Of a stretch of DNA of 64,000 nt, positions 56,301 to 64,000 are shown in pieces (the stretch's first letter is position 1; each line of letters starts with the position of its first letter). This stretch comes from Mercurialis annua. Its lineage: Eukaryota; Streptophyta; Magnoliopsida; Malpighiales; Euphorbiaceae. The position numbers and the translations under genes are program-made. Location of the stretch: assembly GCF_937616625.2 (NCBI RefSeq), contig NC_065571.1, forward strand, positions 9,550,501-9,614,500, written 5' to 3'. The notes under the pieces were generated by a model. That model was given only the letters and a program-made list of their open reading frames with translations. It did no database searches and was not told the origin of the DNA.

Positions 56301-58767
56301 AAGGTGGTGTCACGCTCTCTCTTCTAATCAAATTTTCGGCTTTCGGCTCATCTTCTTTGGAATATTCTTCCTCGGAAGTTGCTTGTGTCTCCTCGGAATG
56401 GAATATGACTTTTGAAACCGGGAAAAGTTCTTCCACAATTCCATCAACCATATCCAATTTCATGCATTCCACCTCCTCAAAAGTGTTGCGCATAATCCTT
56501 TTCATATCAAACTCCACTTTGTCATCATCGATACGCAAAGTGAGTCGTCCGGCGTGCACATCTATCAATGCCCTCCCCGTGTTCATGAAAGGACGCCCAA
56601 GAATCATAGGGCATGTTTTATCCGCCGCATAGTCAAGTACGACAAAATCCACCGGAAAGATGAATTTGTCTACTTTGACTAGAACATCTTCTACCACTCC
56701 GTATGGCTTTTTTAGGGAGTGGTCCGCCAATTGAAGCATCATTGATGTTTGCTTCAAAGTTTGATCACCAAAAATATCCCTGAAAAGAAACAAAGGCATT
56801 AGATTGATACTTGCCCCTAAATCACATAGACAATTAATTGAATTTAAATCGCCTATTTTGCATGGAATTGTAAAACTCCCTGGGTCCTTAAGCTTGGTGG
56901 GCAAGTCACTAAGGATGAGTGAGCTACAATTTTCCGTTAGGGAAATTGTGCCTTTGTCGTCCCAACTCCGTTTCTTCGTTATGATTTCTTTGAGGAACTT
57001 CGCGTATTGAGGCATCTCACGCAAAGCATCCGCAAAGCCTATATTGATTTGGAGTTTCTTGAAAATTTCCAGAAATTTATGGAATTTTTGGTTATCCGGC
57101 GTCTTCTTCAATCGTCCCGGGAAAGGGACTTTTGGCACAAATGGAGGAGGAGGTGGCGGTTTTACATATGGAAGTTCGGTTACTTCCTCCTCATTTGTTC
57201 CCGTTGTTAGATCGATCGCTTTCTCTTTACTTGCATGTGGATCATCAAGTTCTTTCCCGCTTCGGAGTTCAATGGCTTTTACTTGCTCCCTTGGATTTGA
57301 CTCCGTTGTAGACGGTAAACCCCCTTGAGCTCTATTTTGAAGCGAGATGGCAAGTTGAGAAATTTGAGTCTCGAGATGGTGATTGACGGAAGCTTGGTTT
57401 TTAAAACCGGTTCTAACTTCCTCAATAAGCTTGTCAATCTTGCTCCCCTCATCTGTATTCCGATTTTGAAAACCGGGTGGGGGTTGTGGTCGGTAGTTGT
57501 TGAAGTTGCCTTGGTTTTGTGGACCACGGTTTCCTCCTTGAAAATTTGCTCCTCCCATATTTGGGTTGGCATTGGCTTGACCCGCATTTTCCCTCCACGA
57601 AAAATTAGGATGATTCCTCCACCCCGGATTATAGGTGTTGGAATATGGGTCATTGCCTTGCCTTTGCCCATTGACATAGTTGACTTGCTCATTTGAGTTT
57701 TGATGTAGGACGGGGCAATCCATTCCCGAATGATCGTGCCCATCACAAGTCTCGCAACCCATTTGAACTACCGCAAGTTGAGCATTCCTTTGATTTGCTT
57801 GTTGTTTGTACATCTCGAGTTGTGCTAGAAGTGTCGCATTCTTCGCTTTCATTGCTTCAAATTCTTGGGTTTGCTCGAGGGTCATGATACCCTTTTGAGG
57901 TGGTTGCCTCAACCGCTCGGTTGACCAAGAACAACTATTTGTAGCGAGTTCCTCTAGCAAGTTATTGGCCTCATCATAAGTTTTCTTCATAAGTGATCCT
58001 CCCGATGCCGCATCAATTGTTGCCCGTGTAGCCTCATTGGTACCATTGTAGAAAATAGAGACAAGATGCTCCCTTCCTAGATGATGATGCGGACAATTTC
58101 TTTGAAGCTCTTTGAAACGTTCCCAAGCTTGGTATAGAGATTCACCATGTAATTGGAGAAAATCTATAATTTCCTTGGTCATCCTCGCGGTCTTACCCAT
58201 AGAGAAATACTTATTGAGAAAAGCTTGTGCCAATTGCTTCCATGTTGTGATTGAGGTGCTTGGAAGTGATTGAATCCAATTCCTCGCCTTATCCCTCAAA
58301 GAGAAAGGAAAAAGACGAAGCTTGATTTGATCCTCCGTCACATTATGGATTTTGAATGTGTTGCATACCTCCGTGAATTTTGAAAGATGGGCGTTTGGAT
58401 CCTCGCGTTCCAACCCATAAAATTGACAACGGCTCTCAAGTAGTTGAATCGTTCCCGGCTTGATTTCAAAATTGTTAGCGAGTATAGGAGGTGCAAAGCA
58501 TCCATAGTTGGCGTTGTCGACGTTGGGTAAGAAGAATTCACCCAAGGTACGTCTTGCGGGAAGAGGGGCGACCCTCTCGTTTGGCCTATTAAGAGCTAGG
58601 CCATCATGTAGTGGTGGTGGAACAATCCCCTCGTGATTCAACGGAGGGTTACGGTCGTCCTCCATTGTTTTGGATTTCCGCGCTGTTTTTCGGATACTTC
58701 TTTCGAAGGATGTTAAATCTGACTGAAACGGTTCTAGCGGTTTTCTGGCACGTCGTGTATTAGGCAT
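53383..58767 (-). CDS. Athila gag-pol polyprotein (1794 residues, intact)
   Basis: Single open frame from ATG at 58767. Order: gag (capsid block [20 protein letters not shown]), CCHC knuckle [14 protein letters not shown] (CX2CX4HX4C), and aspartic protease with [11 protein letters not shown] near residue 650 (DLG is usual in this lineage). RT follows with [11 protein letters not shown] near 1010 and the catalytic FMDDFSVFG near 1074, then RNase H ([14 protein letters not shown]). Integrase has an HHCC finger (HCDRCQ near 1470) and D-D-E residues in [15 protein letters not shown] and [12 protein letters not shown]. All catalytic signatures are present with no frameshift or stop. The N-terminal basic leader [14 protein letters not shown] follows a 146-bp untranslated leader after the primer site. 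Confidence 0.95.
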   Translation of the reverse strand: MPNTRRARKPLEPFQSDLTSFERSIRKTARKSKTMEDDRNPPLNHEGIVPPPLHDGLALNRPNERVAPLPARRTLGEFFLPNVDNANYGCFAPPILANNFEIKPGTIQLLESRCQFYGLEREDPNAHLSKFTEVCNTFKIHNVTEDQIKLRLFPFSLRDKARNWIQSLPSTSITTWKQLAQAFLNKYFSMGKTARMTKEIIDFLQLHGESLYQAWERFKELQRNCPHHHLGREHLVSIFYNGTNEATRATIDAASGGSLMKKTYDEANNLLEELATNSCSWSTERLRQPPQKGIMTLEQTQEFEAMKAKNATLLAQLEMYKQQANQRNAQLAVVQMGCETCDGHDHSGMDCPVLHQNSNEQVNYVNGQRQGNDPYSNTYNPGWRNHPNFSWRENAGQANANPNMGGANFQGGNRGPQNQGNFNNYRPQPPPGFQNRNTDEGSKIDKLIEEVRTGFKNQASVNHHLETQISQLAISLQNRAQGGLPSTTESNPREQVKAIELRSGKELDDPHASKEKAIDLTTGTNEEEVTELPYVKPPPPPPFVPKVPFPGRLKKTPDNQKFHKFLEIFKKLQINIGFADALREMPQYAKFLKEIITKKRSWDDKGTISLTENCSSLILSDLPTKLKDPGSFTIPCKIGDLNSINCLCDLGASINLMPLFLFRDIFGDQTLKQTSMMLQLADHSLKKPYGVVEDVLVKVDKFIFPVDFVVLDYAADKTCPMILGRPFMNTGRALIDVHAGRLTLRIDDDKVEFDMKRIMRNTFEEVECMKLDMVDGIVEELFPVSKVIFHSEETQATSEEEYSKEDEPKAENLIRRESVTPPSSISPPKVELKTLPSHLRYAFLGDNMTLPIIISNNLSETQEARVIKVVKQHILAIGWQISDIRGISPSVVMHKIHLENESRASAQRQRRLNPNMKEVVHKEIVKLLDAGIIYPISDSAWVSPIQCVPKKGGMTVIENEKGEQISTRTVTGWRVCIDYRKLNTETRKDHFPLPFIDQMLERVAGHAYYCFLDGYSGYNQILIFPDDQEKTTFTCPYGTFAYRRMPFGLCNAPATFQRCMTSIFADMIEDIMEVFMDDFSVFGDSFEICLNNLERVLARCEETNLVLNWEKCHFMVEEGIVLGHKISKDGIEVDRAKTEIIEKLPPPTTVKGVRAFLGHAGFYRRFIKNFSSIARPLTNLLVKDIPYEFTNDCLDAFARLKKALISAPIISSPDWTLPFELMCDASDIALGCVLGQRREKKLHVIYYASRTLAGAQLNYTTTEKEMLAVVFALDKFRSYLLCSKVIIYTDHAALRYLFAKQDAKPRLIRWVLLMQEFDIEIRDKKGTENVVADHLSRLEIPEPIISGVEINETFPDEMLMVLSEVETPWYADIANYLSSEIMPPDLTYHQRKKFLSDAKRFLWEEPYLFKVCGDGILRRCVPLQEMMPILSQCHSSDYAGHYGTSRTAARVLECGFFWPTLFRDAKDFVSHCDRCQRVGNISKRDEMPLTNIQEVELFDVWGIDFMGPFPMSFGKQYILVCVDYVSKWVEAEALPTNDAKVVLDFLKRLMNRYGTPRAIISDGGSHFCNRQFDALMRKYKVYHRVATPYHPQTSGQVEVSNRELKRILEKTVNNTRKDWSLKLDDALWAYRTAFKTPLGMSPYRIVFGKACHLPVELEHRAYWAIKKLNFDLKAAGEKRMLQLNELDEFRLNAYENAKLYKEKTKRWHDAHIVPKTFVEGSFVLLYNSRLKLFPGKLKSRWSGPFKIRTVASHGALELENSSGEIFKVNGQRCKPYLGPLTDQVVEQITFTTPT

Positions 58768-58917
58768 ACACTAACCAAAACTCCTGCGCAAACAAAAACA
58801 AGAAAACCAACGTAAAATCCAAGAATCACAAAGTATATATAAAAAAAATAACTAAAATTAAATAAAACTAACTCAATCTAAGAATAAGATACTTTTAATT
58901 AATTTAATTGCGATTGC

Positions 58918-58935
58918 TCCCCGGCAACGGCGCCA
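58918..58935 (-). promoter_or_regulatory. primer-binding site for tRNA-Asp (Athila)
   Basis: On the minus strand TGGCGCCGTTGCCGGGGA begins six bases after the 5' LTR. This is the usual Athila primer site, complementary to the 3' end of tRNA-Asp. Confidence 0.85.
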
Positions 58936-58941
58936 AAAACT

Positions 58942-60487
58942 TGTTGGCAAATAATCGCAAGTGTACGATATCGCGCAAGTAATATAACTTGGAAGACCAA
59001 GTATCGATCCCACAAGGAACAATGAACTAAACAACTAATTTCTAATATTCTTTAATTGGCTAGTAGGAAAATAAATGGATTTGTGTAAATTAATTATAAT
59101 CTAAGTGAATTTAACTCAAGTAATTAGACTAAAAATCTGAAATCAAACAAATAAATTGAAGAATAAACAATAATGGTAAAAAGCTCAAGAATTGATAATT
59201 CCAAATAAACTAGTAGAAGAATGGATCAAAATTTATCTAGTGATTTTATTGTGAATCGAGCTATTCTAATGCACCGAATCCCGCTCTCTCAAGCCTCAAA
59301 GATTCAAATAAAATCACAACCTAATTAGCTAATCAATTATTAACTTGCTCTCACAATATTAAAACTGAATTAAATAACTAAATTGTAATTATGAAGCAAA
59401 CTCAACGACTACCTAAATTCCAACCCGCTCTCACGGTGTTTTCCTCTAAGTTTTTAATTACCTATGTCTATTTAATTAACAATCTCTCAATTAGTTAATT
59501 AAACACAAAATCATGAACTAAGTGATCAAATTAATTCAAGCATTAATCTTAGTAATTAAAACACAATTTGACTCACTTAATAAATCCTAATCCAATTCGA
59601 AAACTAGTCTAAGTGTTCATATCAATCCCCGAACAAAGGATTTAGTTACACATGCTCAAGCTTAAATTAAACAAAGAAGAAGATGAAGAATTAAACATAA
59701 TTAGAACAATAAATACCGGAGTTGTCAATTTCGGGAGAATCGTCTAGATTAAACTTGAAATCTTCACAATCGTTCTTTGCAGAAACTAATAATAAACTAC
59801 TTATAAACTATTGAGAAATAGAAGCTAAAACGCTATTTTAAGAGAATGAAAATAAAACTAATGTAGTCTAAATTATTCTACGTATTAAATTGAGTCTAGT
59901 ACAAGGTCTTTATATAGTAGGAGGAGTTCCGGAGTCTTCTAATTCGTATTGCAAATTGATTTGTAATAGGAGTTGGAATTGTGAGTTGAAGAAGAATTTC
60001 AGTCCAAATCAAATCCTGAAGCACGCGTGTTTTACTCTTGTTCCGTTCGGGAAGCCCTTGGTTCCGTTCGTGACATGCCTAATTTTCCTCTTTTCCGAAC
60101 GGAACAACCCTTTCACGTTCGAAAAACTCGTTGGCCGAAAGCTTTTGATATCAGATTCCTTCTTGAGTCCCGAACGGGACAAGGCTTTTCCGTTCGGGAC
60201 TCATGCTTATTCTGCATGTTTTCCGTTCGGAACTCATCTTTTTCGAACGGAACAATCCTCAATCTCGTTCGTAACTTCAATTCCTTCGTCCGCAAGCTAC
60301 GCTTTTCACTCGTACACGCAATCCACCATAATTTTGCCCCAAATAGTCGGTTTTCACCTAATTTCCACTGAAATACTAACAAACACTATTAAACGTAAAA
60401 ACGCCAAATAATGTATAAAAACAATACTACACATAATACAAACCGACTAAAATCGACCCTAAATATAGGAGTAAAATACTCCTATCA
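58942..60487 (-). repeat. 5' LTR of the Athila element
   Basis: 1546 bp. The minus strand has a TATA-like TATATAAAG at 59908-59916, a candidate LTR promoter for the element; the CCGAACGG cluster lies upstream of it at 60029-60294. Confidence 0.95.
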
Positions 60488-63220
60488 ACGATCAAGAATA
60501 AGTATCCGTTACCTAGAATCGACGATTTATTCGACCAGTTGCAAGGAGCGAAGTATTTCTCCAAGATTGATCTGAGATCAGGTTATCATCAACTGAAGAT
60601 TCGCGATGATGATGTTCAGAAGACTGCTTTTCGAACTCGATACGGTCATTACGAATTTCTCGTTATGTCATTCGGATTGACGAACGCCCCAGCAGCCTTC
60701 ATGGATTTGATGAATAGAATATTCAAACCGTACTTGGATCAGTTCGTGATCGTGTTTATCGACGATATTTTGATTTATTCACGTTCAGAAGAAGAGCACG
60801 CTCAACATCTGCGGATAGTACTACAGACGCTAAGAGAGCATCAGCTTTACGCCAAATTCTCTAAATGTGAATTTTGGCTAACGGAAGTGGCTTTCTTAGG
60901 TCATGTGGTTTCACAAAGCAGTATTAAGGTTGACCCAAAGAAGATCGAAGCTGTGATAGAATGGAAGCGGCCTGAATCAGTTACGGAAGTTCGAAGTTTC
61001 CTTGGTTTAGCGGGATACTATAGACGATTTGTACAAGATTTTTCAAAGATCGCCGTACCTTTGACAAAGTTAACTCAGAAGAACGCGAAGTTCAACTGGA
61101 CGGACCAGTGTGAACTCAGTTTTCTGAAACTGAAAGAGTGTCTGACGACGGCACCAGTCTTAGCACTACCAGAAGGGACAGAAGAATTCACAGTTTACTG
61201 TGATGCCTCAAGAGTTGGACTGGGATGCGTCCTTATGCAACACGGTAGAGTGATTGCATACGCTTCGCGACAGCTTAAGAAGCACGAAACGAACTACCCG
61301 ACGCATGATCTAGAGCTAGCAGCGGTGATTTTCGCGCTAAAGATCTGGAGACATTATTTATACGGCGCCACGTGCGAGATCTTTACAGATCATAAAAGCT
61401 TGAAGTACATTTTCGATCAACGAGAGTTGAACCTCAGACAGCGGAGATGGATGGAGTTATTAAAGGATTACGACTGCACGATACAATACCATCCAGGCAA
61501 GGCCAACGTAGTGGCAGATGCCTTAAGCAGGAAGTCGGCAGGAAGTCTCGCGCACGTTACAACGACATGGCGGAGACCATTAATCAACGAGATTCATACG
61601 ATGTTTAGCCAAGGAGTGGAGTTCGAGATTTCATCTCTCGGAAACCTAATGGCTCAACTAACGATACGATCGACGTTGATAGATCAGATCAAAGAGTTGC
61701 AAGCAGGCGACCCTCAATTAAAGCATCTAATTGAGGAAATTCAACAAGGAAAGAGTCAAGATTTCAGTATCGTTAACGGAATGCTGAAATACGGCAGTCG
61801 AATATGCGTTCCAGATGTGGAAGACTTAAGACAGAAGATCATGGAAGAGACTCATGGAACGATCTATAGCGTTCATCCTGGTTCCACAAAGATGTACCAT
61901 GACATCAAATCAACGTATTGGTGGAGCGGAATGAAGAAAGATATCGCAGAGTTCGTGGCGAAATGCCCGACTTGTCAGCAAGTCAAGTTGGAGCATCAGC
62001 GACCATACGGTTTTCTTCAGCCCTTACCCATTCCAGAGTGGAAGTGGGAGCAAATTACGATGGATTTCGTAGTCGGACTACCTAAGACGCAGAAAGGATT
62101 TGACTCTATTTGGGTAATCGTGGATCGTTTGACGAAGTCAGCGCACTTCATTCCGATCAAGACGACGTATTCTGCAGCAAAGTTGGCAGAGATTTACATC
62201 GATAAGATCGTGAGCCTACACGGAGTTCCCGTGTCAATCGTTCTCGACAGAGGTTCCGTATTTACCTCTCATTTCTGGAAGAGCTTACAAGACGCGTTAG
62301 GAACACGATTGAATTTCAGCACTGCGTTTCATCCTCAGACAGACGGTCAGTCTGAGCGGACGATTCAAACGTTAGAGGATATGCTTCGACTTTGCGTATT
62401 AGACTTCGGAGGTAGTTGGGATACGTACCTACCTCTAGTCGAATTTGCCTACAACAACAGCTATCATTCAAGCATTGAGATGGCTCCTTACGAAGCATTA
62501 TACGGTCGCAAGTGTCGATCCCCTATCTGTTGGGACGAAGTCGGTGAACGAAAGCTCACTGGAGCAGAGATCATCCAGATTACGTCAGAAAAAGTACCAT
62601 TGATAAAGCAGCGTTTGACTACTGCTTCCAGTCGACAGAAGAGTTACGCGGACCCCAAGAGGAAGGATATCGAATTTCAGCTCGGAGACTACGTGTTTCT
62701 CAAAGTGTCACCGATGAAGGGAGTAATTCGTTTTGGAAAGCAGGGTAAATTGGCTCCGAGATATGTCGGACCATATCAGATCGTGGAGCGTATAGGCTCA
62801 GTTGCCTATAAGCTAGACTTGCCACAGGAGATGTCGCAAGTTCATCCTGTCTTTCATATTTCCATGCTTAGGAAATATGTACCAGACCCTTCTCGAATAA
62901 TTCAACCGCAAGCGGTGGACGTGAGCGAAGAGCTAACGTACGAAGAACGGCCAGTGCGGATTGTCGATACCCAGATACGACAATTGCGAACGAAGAGAAT
63001 TCCAATGGTGAAAGTTCTTTGGAGAAGTCAATCTGTAGAAGAGTGCACGTGGGAAACAGAAGAGGATATGAGGCAGAGATATCCATATCTGTTTACTCAA
63101 GGTACGTGGCTAAAGTTTAAATTCGAGGACGAATTTATTTTAAGGGGGGGTGAATGTAATACCCCAAAATATTTTAAGGTAATTAAGTCGTGCCACGTGT
63201 CGGGATTTCCGATAAATTAA
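60488..63220 (+). pseudogene. Tekay-type RT, RNase H, integrase and chromodomain (interrupted)
   Basis: Second half of the outer element's gag-pol, starting in the target duplication. RT continues with [16 protein letters not shown] and the catalytic FIDDILIYS. RNase H follows ([14 protein letters not shown]). Integrase has the HHCC finger (HPG...CPTCQ) and catalytic blocks [20 protein letters not shown] and [15 protein letters not shown]-terminal chromodomain-like segment ends in [20 protein letters not shown] (about 62937-63093). The frame has no stop or shift until 63220, which lies 66 bp inside the 3' LTR. With no start codon or upstream gag it cannot be made alone. The chromodomain places it in the Tekay/Del branch. 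Confidence 0.92.
63142..63150 (+). promoter_or_regulatory. polypurine tract of the Tekay-type element
   Basis: AAGGGGGGG just before the 3' LTR, the expected plus-strand primer. Confidence 0.8.
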
Positions 63221-64000
63221 ATTAAGGAGAATTTAATTTAATTATATCGGGAATTTAGAATAATTTTTATTAAGTGGATTTACGTGATTTAAGGATATAA
63301 CTTCGAAAATTAATATAAAATAAATTATAAATCCCGTAATGGATTTTATTTCGCCAAAGTCCGCGAAATAATTTATAGTATTTATGGTAAAAGTTTCGAG
63401 TCAATCGGAGATCGTTTAAAATTTGGACGCGGATAGGTTTTGGATTAAATTGAAACTTTTGAAAAGTTTCAAGGATCAAAGTGCAAATTGACCAATATAT
63501 ATATATATATATCACCTTCATCAGATGAAGGATCCAGACACTCCATTTCCTTCATTTCTTTCATTTCTCTCGTTTGTCGTTTCATCGTCGGTTCCGTCGC
63601 TCGATTCCGTTCCTCGTCCGTTTCCGACGTTCTATAACTCCAAACGATTGTATTTCGACGGGTAATCGCGGTAAGCTTGACGTTTTACCGTTTCGTTGAT
63701 TATATTTTGAGTTATATCGATTTAAAGTTTTAGGCCACGAAACGAATATATCGTTTTAATCGATATTAGGATTGAATTATAGTGTTTTGGAGTTAGATTA
63801 AGCGTTTGAGGTGTGATTTAGCGTTTTAGGATCGAAAGCACGTCGGAAAAGCCGAAAAATTGGCTTCCGGGGCGAGGTGTGCGGCACGCCCGCATAGGCG
63901 GGCGATGCGCCCGCATATGCGGGGCGTGCGCCCGCATATGCGGGGCGTGCGCCCGCATATGCGGGGCGTGCGCCCGCATATGCGGGGCGTGCGCCCGCAT
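63155..64000 (+). repeat. 3' LTR of the Tekay-type element (partial)
   Basis: The first 846 bp of the LTR, cut by the window end. It has (AT)9 at 63495-63512 in place of the (AT)18 of the 5' LTR, and a palindrome array from about 63886 built of a different unit. Confidence 0.92.
63886..64000. repeat. GC-rich palindrome array in the 3' LTR (partial)
   Basis: A regular 21-bp unit containing GCCCGCATATGCGGGGCG occurs four times and continues past the window end. The 5' LTR array at the same place instead uses units centred on CATACTATG. Confidence 0.92.

Larger units (their letters stand above)
47758..60487 (-). mobile_element. Athila-type Ty3/Gypsy retrotransposon, full length and young
   Basis: A 12,730-bp element on the minus strand, flanked by the perfect 5-bp target duplication ACGAT (47753-47757 and 60488-60492). 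In element orientation it has a 5' LTR (60487-58942), a primer site for tRNA-Asp, one long gag-pol frame, a spacer with palindromes, a second ORF, a non-coding tail, a purine tract and a 3' LTR (49303-47758). The LTRs are equal in length (1546 bp), and by eye they differ only at 47984/59168, 48109/59293 and 49105/60289. Structurally it looks capable of movement. Confidence 0.95.
43041..64000 (+). mobile_element. Ty3/Gypsy chromodomain (Tekay/Del-type) LTR retrotransposon, interrupted, cut by window end
   Basis: It starts TGTAATACCCC after GTTTG (43036-43040, presumed target duplication; the other copy lies outside). The parts are: 5' LTR 43041-45326; primer site for initiator tRNA-Met at 45331; gag-protease-RT up to 47757; an Athila insertion 47758-60487; then RT-RNase H-integrase-chromodomain; a purine tract at 63142-63150; and the 3' LTR from 63155. 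Both coding halves remain open and rejoin in frame across the target duplication, so the element was probably intact when hit. Confidence 0.92.

Noticed and set aside
63886..64000. CRISPR-like regular repeats
   Set aside because: The 21-bp units are contiguous with no unique spacers, and the host is a plant nucleus.

Overview
This window is nuclear DNA from a eudicot plant. The genes are split by GT-AG introns, there is a eukaryotic initiator tRNA gene, the proteins include organelle-targeted and plant-specific families, and more than half of the sequence is LTR retrotransposons and small terminal-inverted-repeat (TIR) elements. Nothing in the sequence alone lets me name the species.

The left 40 kb holds the host genes. 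From left to right they are: the 5' exons of VPS22/SNF8 (ESCRT-II; minus strand, 616-1131, running off the left edge); an initiator tRNA-Met gene (1258-1329); a complete 12-exon organellar DNA polymerase of the bacterial Pol I type (4927-13703, plus); a TORTIFOLIA1/SPIRAL2 microtubule-associated protein gene (14366-20607, minus) with two tandem alternative-looking first exons; a convergent pair of small plant-specific proteins whose coding ends overlap by 21 bp (31091-31585 plus, 31565-31966 minus); and the two-exon chloroplast gene LTD/GDC1 (37738-39463, plus). From memory, the relatives of these genes sit as neighbours in Arabidopsis at At4g27040/At4g27060 and At1g50840/At1g50890/At1g50900. 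That would make this window an unfractionated version of one ancestral gene block.

Between these genes lie two solo LTRs with perfect 5-bp target duplications (21603-22876 and 23548-26422). There are also at least ten TIR elements, five of them with perfect 9-bp target duplications, which is the signature of Mutator-like MITEs. Several are nested: 3695-4186 inside 3661-4557, and 27359-28329 plus 28592-28939 inside 27135-29260. One sits in the last intron of the polymerase gene.

The right 21 kb is one nested retrotransposon structure. A chromodomain Ty3/Gypsy element of Tekay/Del type (5' LTR 43041-45326, gag-pol, 3' LTR from 63155 to the window end) was interrupted in its reverse transcriptase by an Athila-type element on the opposite strand (47758-60487, target duplication ACGAT). 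The Athila copy looks very young: its 1546-bp LTRs differ at three positions that I could find, its 1794-codon gag-pol is open, and its second ORF is open.

The most unusual pattern is that unrelated mobile elements here (two Gypsy LTR families, Athila LTRs and spacer, and at least two TIR elements) each carry a cluster of short near-perfect palindromes with a family-specific sequence. In the Tekay-type element the array differs strongly between the two LTRs, although their flanks are almost identical.
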